Assembly (NCBI RefSeq): GCF_030063305.1
Contig: NZ_JASISV010000002.1
Coordinates: 186,001-250,000 of the forward strand
Reading direction: 5' to 3'
Origin: Salinibacterium sp. G-O1
GTDB lineage: Bacteria; Actinomycetota; Actinomycetes; Actinomycetales; Microbacteriaceae
DNA: 64,000 bases
Position 1 is the stretch's first letter, and every line of letters starts with the position of its first letter. The translations under genes and the position numbers were made by a program. Positions 9,683-15,700 of this stretch are shown here, piece by piece. The notes under the pieces were generated by a model, which saw only the letters and a program-made list of their open reading frames with translations, was not told where the DNA came from and made no database searches.

Positions 9683-9991
9683 CTAATTGTGTGGCTCGCG
9701 GTCGGCGTCGATTAACCGCGCCAAATGCGCGCGCAGCTGCCGGTTGCTTGCCTCAAGGGCAAGCACGCGACCAACACCGGCGAGGTTTAAACCTTCGGCG
9801 AGCAGCTCGACCACGCGGATCAGCACGGTCACATCATCGTCGCTGTAGCGGCGAGTTCCACCTGCCGTGCGTAGCGGGGTGAGCAGCCCCCGTCGTTCGT
9901 AGAGGCGCAGGGTTTGTTCGCCCACGCCGGCCATTTCCGCAGCGACAGTGATGCCATACAGCCCTCGGCTGCCCGGAGAAATCCCGTTCAT
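9683..9991 (-). CDS. MerR-family regulator, HspR-like
   Basis: 102 residues. The MerR winged-helix domain runs from about residue 11 (GLYGITVAAEMAGVGEQTL-RLYERRGLL) through the wing TAGGTRRYSDDDV, followed by GLNLAGVGRVLALE, the block shared with HspR repressors, and a short coiled coil. Divergence from hsp20, 121 bp away, supports a role as repressor of that gene. The HspR consensus operator (CTTGAGT-N7-ACTCAAG) is absent between the genes; other palindromes are present instead. Start ATG 9991 follows GGAGG. Confidence 0.85.
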   Translation of the reverse strand: MNGISPGSRGLYGITVAAEMAGVGEQTLRLYERRGLLTPLRTAGGTRRYSDDDVTVLIRVVELLAEGLNLAGVGRVLALEASNRQLRAHLARLIDADREPHN

Positions 9992-10019
9992 TTTTCCTCC
10001 TTAAATTTTCAAAATCGAC

Positions 10020-10049
10020 TTGCATTACCTGCCGCAGCGGAGGTATAAA
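10020..10049 (+). promoter_or_regulatory. Putative hsp20 promoter
   Basis: A -35-like TTGCAT at 10020-10025 and -10-like TATAAA at 10044-10049 are separated by 18 bp. This leaves a 5' UTR of about 55 nt before the hsp20 start. The -10 lies inside the inverted repeat GGTATA-N5-TATACC, so a bound regulator would block the promoter. Confidence 0.5.
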
Positions 10050-10058
10050 ACCTATACC
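10042..10058. promoter_or_regulatory. Inverted repeat GGTATA-N5-TATACC, candidate HspR-like operator
   Basis: A perfect 6-bp inverted repeat with a 5-bp spacer, centered on the proposed hsp20 -10 element. A second imperfect repeat, TTGACACA-GA-TGTGTCGA, lies at 10061-10078, and an 8-bp palindrome GTTCGAAC at 10081-10088. Any of these could bind the divergent MerR-type regulator; the first is the best placed. Confidence 0.5.
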
Positions 10059-10112
10059 AGTTGACACAGATGTGTCGACGGTTCGAACAAGTGAATTGGA
10101 GGAGATCAAAAA

Positions 10113-10553
10113 ATGCTGTTGCAACATGACCCGTTCCGCGACCTCGACCGGCTCACGCAGCAGGTGTTCGGAACCGCAGCCAGGCCGACTGGCATGCAGC
10201 TGGATGCGTGGCGGGAGGGTGACGAGTTCGTCGTCGAGCTCGACTTGCCCGGAATTGACCAGGACAAGCTCGACATCGACGTGGAACGCAACGTACTGAC
10301 GATTCGTGCCGAGCGGCTGAGCCGCATGCCTGATGCCGCGAATGCTGTCGCGACTGAACGCTCCTGGGGTGTCTTCAGCCGTCAGCTGGTGCTCGGTGAT
10401 GCGCTGGATACCGAGAACGTCGACGCCGAATACACGGCCGGCGTGCTCCGACTGCGGATCCCGATCGCCGAACGGGCGAAGCCTCGAAAGATCAGCATTG
10501 CGCGCCGAGACGAGGCCGACTACAGAGAGAACGAAAAGAGCATCAGCTCGTAG
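10113..10553 (+). CDS. Small heat-shock protein (Hsp20 / alpha-crystallin)
   Basis: 146 residues. The alpha-crystallin domain spans about residues 28-125 ([26 protein letters not shown]... to [19 protein letters not shown]), with the GVLxLxIP-like motif seen as [11 protein letters not shown]. The N-terminus [20 protein letters not shown] is typical of bacterial class A Hsp20. It acts as an ATP-independent holdase for unfolding proteins. GGAGGAGATC lies 6-16 nt before ATG 10113. It is controlled from the shared intergenic region with the MerR regulator. Confidence 0.93.
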   Translation: MLLQHDPFRDLDRLTQQVFGTAARPTGMQLDAWREGDEFVVELDLPGIDQDKLDIDVERNVLTIRAERLSRMPDAANAVATERSWGVFSRQLVLGDALDTENVDAEYTAGVLRLRIPIAERAKPRKISIARRDEADYRENEKSISS

Positions 10554-10565
10554 CTGGGACGCTCC

Positions 10566-10577
10566 AAGGAGGTGATC
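10566..10577 (+). promoter_or_regulatory. Full-length Shine-Dalgarno AAGGAGGTGATC
   Basis: This 12-mer is fully complementary to the conserved 3' end of bacterial 16S rRNA (GAUCACCUCCUU). It sits with GGAGG 8 nt before the ATG at 10581. Most genes in the window have only weak or no Shine-Dalgarno sequence. Confidence 0.7.
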
Positions 10578-10580
10578 AGG

Positions 10581-10856
10581 ATGATGCTGCTCAGCGCACT
10601 CGTCGAGCCCGACCAGAGCGCCCCATTTGCGTCTGTGGAACTCATCCTCGATGACAGGGCGTGGCTCGAGAGTGAGTTTTTGGACATCATGAACGCCTCC
10701 GGGTTTGGTCATTCACTCGTCGTTGGGACCATCCCGCGCCCGTGGCAGCGACCTTGTGTCCCGGTGACGACTGACGAGTCTCGGTGGAGCGGGAGTGCTG
10801 ACTGCTCAGGCAAGCCGGCATCTGACGCGAGGGTGCGATCACCTCCGGAGGAATGA
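10581..10856 (+). CDS. Hypothetical 91-aa protein behind a perfect Shine-Dalgarno
   Basis: I do not recognise it. The N-terminal 50 residues look like a compact domain (LLSALVEPDQSAPFASVELI then a short helix DRAWLESEFLDIMNASG), while the last 35 are Ser/Arg/Pro-rich and low in hydrophobics, so the stop may not reflect a conserved end. It begins 27 nt after hsp20 with a complete Shine-Dalgarno and is probably co-transcribed with it; a strong stem-loop follows. The ribosome site is the main evidence that it is translated, probably under heat shock. Confidence 0.5.
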   Translation: MMLLSALVEPDQSAPFASVELILDDRAWLESEFLDIMNASGFGHSLVVGTIPRPWQRPCVPVTTDESRWSGSADCSGKPASDARVRSPPEE

Positions 10857-10865
10857 GGAACGAAG

Positions 10866-10895
10866 CGCCCGGAGCCCGGCAGGAGGCTCCGGGCG
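10866..10895. terminator. Strong GC stem-loop after the hsp20 transcript
   Basis: An 11-bp perfect stem (CGCCCGGAGCC at 10866-10876 with its complement at 10885-10895) has an 8-nt loop. There is no U-run after it, so it may be a Rho-assisted terminator or an mRNA-stabilising structure between the 91-aa ORF and the next gene. Confidence 0.5.
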
Positions 10896-10923
10896 GGGGA
10901 CCGGGGGAGAGGGAGCATTCCGA

Positions 10924-11247
10924 ATGACAATCGCGGTCCAGGCGGGCATCCGCCTTCCTTCTATCGCTGTCCCCGCACGTTCTACCACTCCAGTCACGAT
11001 CTACTCACGGTGGTGGAGCCGCAGGGGACACCGCGTCCGCCGAGTTCTCGAGCGTGCGGGCGTTTCATATCAGTTCGTCCACGTCGGGCCGCACCCCGAG
11101 GCCGAGAGCCTCTGCGGGCGGGCGGCACGCTGTGCACTCAAATTCCCCATCGTCTACGTGGACGGCGAATGGCTGGCTCAACCCACCATCGAGCAGCTGG
11201 AGGACTCGTTGCGTCGACACGGTCTCTGCCGATCCAACTCGGCGTAA
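10924..11247 (+). CDS. Glutaredoxin-like protein without catalytic cysteines
   Basis: 107 residues from ATG 10924, with GGGAGAGGGAG upstream. From about residue 23 the sequence follows a glutaredoxin/mycoredoxin: TPVTIYSRWWSRRGHRVRRV aligns with the TxYtxxWCPYCxR region, and KFPIVYVDGEWL holds the cis-proline and following strand. Both cysteines of the expected CxxC are replaced (WSRRG), so it cannot do thiol exchange there; two other Cys (LCGRAARC) lie further on. It could be a binding-only thioredoxin fold or a decaying gene. It lies downstream of the hsp20 unit. Confidence 0.6.
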   Translation: MTIAVQAGIRLPSIAVPARSTTPVTIYSRWWSRRGHRVRRVLERAGVSYQFVHVGPHPEAESLCGRAARCALKFPIVYVDGEWLAQPTIEQLEDSLRRHGLCRSNSA

Positions 11248-11250
11248 AAG

Positions 11251-11820
11251 TCACACTGTGGTCGCCGTCAGGCCGCGAATATCGTCAGCGACAGCGCGAA
11301 GGTCGTCTCCCAGTTGGTGCCCGCCCGCGGTGGTGCGAACTTCGGCCCGGGGAATGGCCGCGGCGAAAAGGTCACGATGTGCAAACGGAACGATCTCATC
11401 ATCTTCGCTGGCGTAAAAAATGATCGGCGCATCAGGCGGGAGTCGCTCGTCGAGGTCTGTGGGCAGTTCGAAACCGTCGAAGGTCCAGTCCTGGTCACTC
11501 CCGGGGAACGGCGCAGCGATGATGCAGATCCCGGCTATCTCGGTGGTGTGGCGCCGCAGTGCGAGCTGCTTGAGCAGCATGTAACCGCCGGCGGAGTGTC
11601 CGACGAGGACCGCCGGACGTGACGCACGAGAAATCGCGGCGCCGATGGCCTCGAGCCACAGATCATCGCCGGAATCCTCGTCTTCGGGCAGGTAGGGCAA
11701 CGTAACCGAAAATCCGTCGCCCAGATGTCGTGCGAGATTCTCGGCGAGTTTTTCATCCGCCTCGCGAGCTCCGGCTCCGGCGCCGTGGAAAAAGATGACA
11801 TCGACAGGTGCGCTGGACAT
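11251..11820 (-). CDS. Small alpha/beta hydrolase
   Basis: 189 residues. The early oxyanion motif FFHGAGAG (10-17), nucleophile elbow GHSAGG (about 74-79, Ser nucleophile), acid in ASEDDEIVPF and a late His in TTAGGHQLGDD complete the catalytic triad. Size and pattern resemble RBBP9/YdeN-type serine hydrolases; the substrate is unknown. ATG 11820 has TAGGGT at 11827-11832, 6 nt upstream, so it is probably leaderless. It overlaps nothing, and converges on the glutaredoxin-like gene with 3 nt between. Confidence 0.85.
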   Translation of the reverse strand: MSSAPVDVIFFHGAGAGAREADEKLAENLARHLGDGFSVTLPYLPEDEDSGDDLWLEAIGAAISRASRPAVLVGHSAGGYMLLKQLALRRHTTEIAGICIIAAPFPGSDQDWTFDGFELPTDLDERLPPDAPIIFYASEDDEIVPFAHRDLFAAAIPRAEVRTTAGGHQLGDDLRAVADDIRGLTATTV

Positions 11821-11882
11821 GGACCAACCCTATGTAGACATCGTACACATATCAAGATCGTCGAATTGAGGATTTTGCTGGA

Positions 11883-11922
11883 GCCCGCCAGCCCGCCAGC
11901 CCGCCAGCCAACCAGCCAGCCA
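11883..11922. repeat. Five tandem octamers (GCCCGCCA x3, GCCAACCA, GCCAGCCA)
   Basis: Five consecutive 8-bp units of pattern GCCNNCCA, the first three identical, lie 62-102 bp upstream of the hydrolase start within a 235-bp gene-free stretch (11821-12055). Copy number could vary by slippage. The unit is not a multiple of 3 and lies outside genes, so any effect would be on promoter spacing. Confidence 0.75.
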
Positions 11923-11988
11923 ACCGAGCGGGGAGCGTCTCACGCCTGATTTCCCTGGGCGATAGGAGCTGAATATCAGTTACTTGAC

Positions 11989-12002
11989 ATAATGTGCATT
12001 AT
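11989..12002. promoter_or_regulatory. Perfect palindrome ATAATG-TG-CATTAT
   Basis: An AT-rich 14-bp palindrome in the intergenic region between terC (3' end) and the hydrolase promoter. It is preceded by TTGACAT on the plus strand. It could be an operator for an upstream element of the hydrolase gene; no gene starts to its right, so its target is unclear. Confidence 0.35.
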
Positions 12003-12055
12003 CGGATGTTGCGTAGCCCCGATTGAAGCGGGAATTTACGCTCTCGACGAGACTG

Positions 12056-13060
12056 TCAACTCGTCCGTTCGGAGTCGGCTGCGCCATCTCCCGTGAGCGA
12101 GCCAGCGTGTGCGCGAGCTGTGGGGTTTAGGCGAACTTTGATCAGACTGGCGATCGTCGTCACTGTCAAAACCACGCCGATGACGAGAAGACTGACGTTG
12201 GTGCTGATCTCTGGCACGTTGTCGTCCAGTCCATGCCCCCAATGCAGGACGAGTTTCACGCCGATAAAAGCCAGAATGAGCGCCAGGCCGGTAGAGAGAT
12301 ACACCAGCCTGTCCAGCAGTCCCTTGACGAGGAAGAACAGCGCCCGCAGCCCGAGCAGGGCGAAGGCGTTGGCGGTAAAGACGATGTACGGCTCATCGGT
12401 GATGCCGAAAATCGCCGGAATTGAGTCGAGTGCGAATAGCAGGTCGGTGCTGCCGATTGCCAGGAGCACGATGAAAAGCGGCGTCACCGCCCGGCGGCCG
12501 ACGGCGCGCGTAAACATTCGCCCGCCCTCGTACTCCTTTGTGACCGTTAGTGCACGTCTGGCTACCCGGACCAGTACGTTGTCGTGCACGTCGGGGTCGA
12601 CGTTTCGATGCCGGAAAAGCTGGACGGCCGTCACGATCAACACCAGACCGAAGATCAGGAACATAAACGAGAACAGCGAGAGCAATGCGGCGCCCAGGGC
12701 GATGAAAATCGCCCGCAGGACCAGGGCCATCGCTATTCCGAAGATGAGGACCTTCTGCTGGTACTTCTCCGGCACGGCGAAGGTCGACATGATTATCACG
12801 AAGACGAAGAGGTTGTCGATGGACAGGCTCTTCTCGACGATATAGCCCGCGAAGTATTCCGCCCCGAAGTCCCAGCCCACTTGCGCGGCGAAAACCAGGC
12901 CGAACACGATCGCGACCGCGATGTAGAGCACCGATGAGATTGCCGCCTCGCGGAACTTGACAACGTGCGGTCGCGCGGTGGCCAGGCCCAGGTCGAGAGC
13001 AAGCAATCCGAGAATGAGTCCGATGGTGAGCGTCCAGCGGAGCGCAGTGACGTCGAGCAC
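12056..13060 (-). CDS. TerC/Alx family membrane protein
   Basis: 334 residues with about nine membrane helices. Family signatures include FAGYIVEKSLSIDNLFVFVII (about 70-90) and the matching acidic motif STDLLFALDSIPAIFGITDEP (about 206-226); the conserved Asp residues in both lie in the membrane and probably bind metal. TerC/Alx proteins act in metal (often manganese) export and in loading secreted enzymes. I see no yybP-ykoY riboswitch in the 68-bp leader. GTG 13060 follows GGAAGG. It lies 68 nt downstream of sbtB on the same strand and may be co-transcribed. Confidence 0.9.
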   Translation of the reverse strand: MLDVTALRWTLTIGLILGLLALDLGLATARPHVVKFREAAISSVLYIAVAIVFGLVFAAQVGWDFGAEYFAGYIVEKSLSIDNLFVFVIIMSTFAVPEKYQQKVLIFGIAMALVLRAIFIALGAALLSLFSFMFLIFGLVLIVTAVQLFRHRNVDPDVHDNVLVRVARRALTVTKEYEGGRMFTRAVGRRAVTPLFIVLLAIGSTDLLFALDSIPAIFGITDEPYIVFTANAFALLGLRALFFLVKGLLDRLVYLSTGLALILAFIGVKLVLHWGHGLDDNVPEISTNVSLLVIGVVLTVTTIASLIKVRLNPTARAHAGSLTGDGAADSERTS

Positions 13061-13128
13061 TTTTGGCCTTCCTATCGTCCTTCGACTGCAGTTGTGCGGT
13101 TATCCAGGTGATTTGCACCGGATGGGGT

Positions 13129-13440
13129 TCAGAACTTCTCCGGGCGAAGCACGGCGATGTCGCTCATAAACAGGATCATGGCGTAGTCGTCGTAGTAATG
13201 CTCCCGTAAATAGGCGGCGATTGCCGTGGCCGTCTCGGCGTCACACACAACCTCGACGCGGATATTGCCGCTCGCCTCCCAGCCGGCATCTCGCACGCCT
13301 CGATTCCCTTTGCCGCGCGCGTCGGTGATGGTGTATCCGTGCGCATTCAACCGATCCAGATCGCGGACGAGTGTGCCCTCGAGTGCTGCTTCGGTGATAA
13401 CGGTCAGGAGCTTGCGGGTATGGCTGTGCATGTGTCTCAT
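13129..13440 (-). CDS. sbtB: PII-like protein SbtB
   Basis: 103 residues from ATG 13440, which overlaps the sbtA stop as ATGA; the longer open frame upstream is inside sbtA and is rejected. The ferredoxin-like PII fold is seen as KLLTVITEAALEGTLVRDL, the T-loop region DARGKGNRGVRDAGWEASGN and VEVVCDAETATAIAAYL. SbtB proteins bind adenine nucleotides and gate the SbtA bicarbonate transporter. The C-terminal redox (CGPxGC) extension of many cyanobacterial SbtBs is absent: this one ends at RPEKF. Assignment rests on fold pattern plus the coupling with sbtA. Confidence 0.85.
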   Translation of the reverse strand: MRHMHSHTRKLLTVITEAALEGTLVRDLDRLNAHGYTITDARGKGNRGVRDAGWEASGNIRVEVVCDAETATAIAAYLREHYYDDYAMILFMSDIAVLRPEKF

Positions 13441-14381
13441 CCTCTCGCGAATGTATGTGCCCACTCGGCGAGCGCGTAGTAGATCGGGATGCCGAGCAGC
13501 ACATTGAATGGGAACGTGATTCCGAGCGCCGCTGATAGTGACAGTGTGGGATTGGCCTCGGGCACGGAGATGCGCATCGCCGCCGGTACCGCGATGTACG
13601 AAGCGCTGGCCGCCAGCGTCGCGAGGATCGCCGTCCCCCCGACGGACAGGCCCATGGCCCACCCGAGCCCGACTCCCACCAGTGCCGAAAACAGCGGCAT
13701 CACAATTCCAAACCCGATGAGGAACGGTCCATAGAGGCGAAGGCTGCCCAATTGTTTCGCGGTGATCAGCCCCATCTCCAGCAGAAACACTGCGAGGAAT
13801 CCCTTGAAGAGATCGAAGAACAGCGGTTCGATCGGTTTCAGCCCTTCCGGCCCCGCCGCCCAGCCGATGAGCAGTCCCCCGAGCAGCAGGACGATCCCCT
13901 TGCCCAGGAATACCTCGTGCGCCACGGACTTCCAGCGCGTCTCGCGCGAGAGGCCTCGAGCGAGCACGATTCCCACCAGGATGGCTGGCACCTCCAGCAT
14001 GACCAGGAGCAGCGGCATGTGTTCTTCGAACGCGATCTGGCGGCTGCCGAGGTAGGCAACCACCACGGCGAATGTTCCGACGCTTACCGAGCCGTAGTGT
14101 GCGGCGATGGAGGCCGCATCCGCACGCTTGAAGCGGCCCAGATACCTAAGCACGGGGAAAGCAACCAGCGTGAGCACGAAGCCCATAGCGATGACGACCA
14201 GCATGTGCGGCAACAGGCTGAGGAACGGCTGCTTCGCGAGTTCGACGCCGCCCTTGAGGCCGATCGCGAGCAACAGCACGATGCTGACGAATTCGTAGAC
14301 GGCCGCCGGGAGGCGCAACTCCGACCGCAGCAGCCCGGCGACCGCTCCGAGCAGGAAGAAAAGGATGATGGGATCGATCAC
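13437..14381 (-). CDS. sbtA: Sodium-dependent bicarbonate transporter SbtA
   Basis: 314 residues with about ten membrane helices in two inverted halves. Recognisable blocks are KGGVELA (about 43-49), AHYGSVSVGTFAVVVAYL (about 94-111), the second-half ASASYIAVPAAMRISVPEAN and a final FPFNVLLGIPIYY. SbtA (formerly DUF897) imports bicarbonate with sodium; in heterotrophs it would feed anaplerotic carboxylation. Start GTG 14381, with AGAGAG upstream. It is divergent from a winged-helix regulator over a dense set of repeated half-sites and translationally coupled to sbtB. Confidence 0.88.
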   Translation of the reverse strand: MIDPIILFFLLGAVAGLLRSELRLPAAVYEFVSIVLLLAIGLKGGVELAKQPFLSLLPHMLVVIAMGFVLTLVAFPVLRYLGRFKRADAASIAAHYGSVSVGTFAVVVAYLGSRQIAFEEHMPLLLVMLEVPAILVGIVLARGLSRETRWKSVAHEVFLGKGIVLLLGGLLIGWAAGPEGLKPIEPLFFDLFKGFLAVFLLEMGLITAKQLGSLRLYGPFLIGFGIVMPLFSALVGVGLGWAMGLSVGGTAILATLAASASYIAVPAAMRISVPEANPTLSLSAALGITFPFNVLLGIPIYYALAEWAHTFARG

Positions 14382-14467
14382 GTGGTGGCTCTCTTGTTCG
14401 AAACAGCCCGTGGTGAGAAGGTGAACCCCGACCCCATTGACGAGTGCACCCTCAATGCACGCGCTGC

Positions 14468-14535
14468 AATACGTGCTAAATAATGCGTGCTACAGAATAC
14501 GCGCTAAGCATAGCGTGTATTCCATAACGTGTGTC
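14468..14535. promoter_or_regulatory. Operator array: five 14-bp-phased half-sites between sbtA and its divergent regulator
   Basis: Three direct copies of AATRCGYGCTA start at 14468, 14482 and 14496, each 14 bp apart. Two copies in the opposite orientation follow, TAGCGTGTATT at 14511 and the weaker TAACGTGTGTC at 14525, again 14 bp apart. The central pair makes a near-perfect palindrome at 14495-14522 (11 of 12 arm bases pair, 4-bp center). A minus-strand TTGACA (complement of 14532-14537) and a TATGCT 19 bp downstream could be the sbtA promoter, so bound protein would cover it. The plus-strand -10 for the regulator (14539-14544) starts just outside the array. Confidence 0.75.
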
Positions 14536-14550
14536 AACTATGATTGCGAG

Positions 14551-14835
14551 ATGGCCGACTGGACGTTTCTCACCAACCACGCGCACGTATTGCTGTGCGT
14601 CTCGAAGGATCCGGGAATGCGGCTGCGGGACATCGCGGAGGCGGTAGGCATCACCGAACGTGCCGCCCAGCGCATCATTGCCGAACTCGTCGCCGACGGT
14701 TACCTCACACGAGAGCGCGACGGACGTCGCAACCGCTACCAGCTCTACCCGGAGTTACCGCTTCGGCATCCCCTGGAACATAACCACCAGATTGGTGAAC
14801 TTCTCATGACGCTTGGATCTGACCCCCGCCACTAG
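14551..14835 (+). CDS. Small winged-helix regulator, divergent from sbtAB
   Basis: 94 residues, almost only a MarR/ArsR-like winged helix: LTNHAHVLLCVSKDPGMRLR, then the recognition region DIAEAVGITERAAQRIIAEL and the wing VADGYLTRERDGRRNRYQL. There is no sensor domain, so it may sense through a partner or through its short C-terminal tail. ATG 14551 is chosen over the longer frame from 14437: TATGAT at 14539-14544 lies 6 nt upstream (leaderless), and the longer frame would run through the operator array. Position and array suggest it represses sbtAB and itself. Confidence 0.8.
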   Translation: MADWTFLTNHAHVLLCVSKDPGMRLRDIAEAVGITERAAQRIIAELVADGYLTRERDGRRNRYQLYPELPLRHPLEHNHQIGELLMTLGSDPRH

Positions 14836-14857
14836 CGGCTGGGATCGATCGGCATGC

Positions 14858-15343
14858 TTAGCCCTTGGGGCTGATGCTTGCTCCATACCGCGCCAGGGCC
14901 TCTGCCGCGGCCTCGTGATCGATGGCGTCGGGTTCGCCCGACATCGTGATCGTCCCCACAACGGCGCCGCCGACACGCAGCGGAATGGATCCACCATGCG
15001 CCTTGTAGATGTCGTGATCGATATCCGTTCGTTCGGCAAACGGCGTGCCCGCCTCAAGGTGACGAAGTTTTACTAGAAGCGACGGCTCACCGAATCGCAC
15101 GGCCGTGGCGGCCTTGCCGGCGAGCCAAGGATCGTTTCCGGCATCTGTCGATTTGAACTTCGCCCTGAACACCAAATCGTCGCCCAGGACGATGTCGACC
15201 GCAAGCGCCAGGTCCCACTGCCGAATGACGTCAACGGCGATCAGCCCCAACGCAACGGCATCGTCATTGGTCATGCGAGGAAACTGCATGGAGTTGAGAT
15301 ATTCAAGGTCGGCCGCGGTGTATGCGGGAACGTTATGTGTCAT
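14858..15343 (-). CDS. UPF0303 (HbpS-like heme-binding/degrading domain) protein
   Basis: 161 residues, full-length single domain: FKSTDAGNDPWLAGKAATAVRF, HDIYKAHGGSIPLRVGGAVVG and the end GEPDAIDHEAAAEALARY are typical of UPF0303, related to the HbpS/GlcG fold. Some relatives bind heme; others sit in catabolic operons with unknown roles. ATG 15343 follows GGGAGAAGA. It is divergent from the ABC transporter operon, with the TGTGCAA palindrome in the shared region, so it may be part of the same regulon. Confidence 0.82.
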   Translation of the reverse strand: MTHNVPAYTAADLEYLNSMQFPRMTNDDAVALGLIAVDVIRQWDLALAVDIVLGDDLVFRAKFKSTDAGNDPWLAGKAATAVRFGEPSLLVKLRHLEAGTPFAERTDIDHDIYKAHGGSIPLRVGGAVVGTITMSGEPDAIDHEAAAEALARYGASISPKG

Positions 15344-15700
15344 TAAATCTTCTCCCTGTGGCGCGAGCGATGCGCTCGATCAATTCTGCAGCGTCTCAAG
15401 TCCGGGTGCGAACCCGCCCACTTCCGCCTGAAACCTGAACCATCTGTCAGTTTTGGAGCTCTTGCCACCTCGCGACTGCGTCTGGACCTGACCACCGCAT
15501 CGTTAAAACTCGCCAACCATGTGTGCAAAATTGCACAGCCGCCACGATGGTGTGGAGCATTCTTCTCACATACCTTGTGATGAGTCGCGCAGCAGAATGC
15601 GGTCACCTCTCCCCCCCCAGTCGCGGGTCTGGTGACCCGAGCATCTGAATTTCGACTCCCTCCCCTGCACCAACCGCATCACAAACACAAAGGAGTAATT
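15344..15700. other. 357-bp regulatory region between UPF0303 gene and ABC operon
   Basis: No convincing gene is present; the short open frames on both strands lack ribosome sites or domain patterns. The stretch holds the 16-bp palindrome at 15522-15537 and must contain promoters for both divergent units, but I cannot place -35/-10 pairs with confidence. Confidence 0.5.
15522..15537. promoter_or_regulatory. Palindrome TGTGCAA-AA-TTGCACA, candidate LysR operator
   Basis: A perfect 7-bp inverted repeat with a 2-bp center, 164 bp before the substrate-binding protein gene. It matches at 14 of 16 positions a second palindrome at the other end of the transporter cluster (21379-21394), right at the 5' end of the lysR gene. 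Confidence 0.7.

Noticed and set aside
13061-13128. yybP-ykoY manganese riboswitch before terC
   Set aside because: The 68-bp gap is too short and lacks the conserved loops.
13441-13662. N-terminal extension of SbtB to 177 aa
   Set aside because: It lies within sbtA in another frame; the ATGA overlap gives a better start.
14437-14550. N-terminal extension of the sbt regulator to 132 aa
   Set aside because: It would run through the repeated operator sites and has no HTH content; a -10 lies 6 nt before the internal ATG.
15343-15606. 87-aa minus-strand open frame in the regulatory region
   Set aside because: No ribosome site, Arg/His-rich, and it spans the conserved palindrome.
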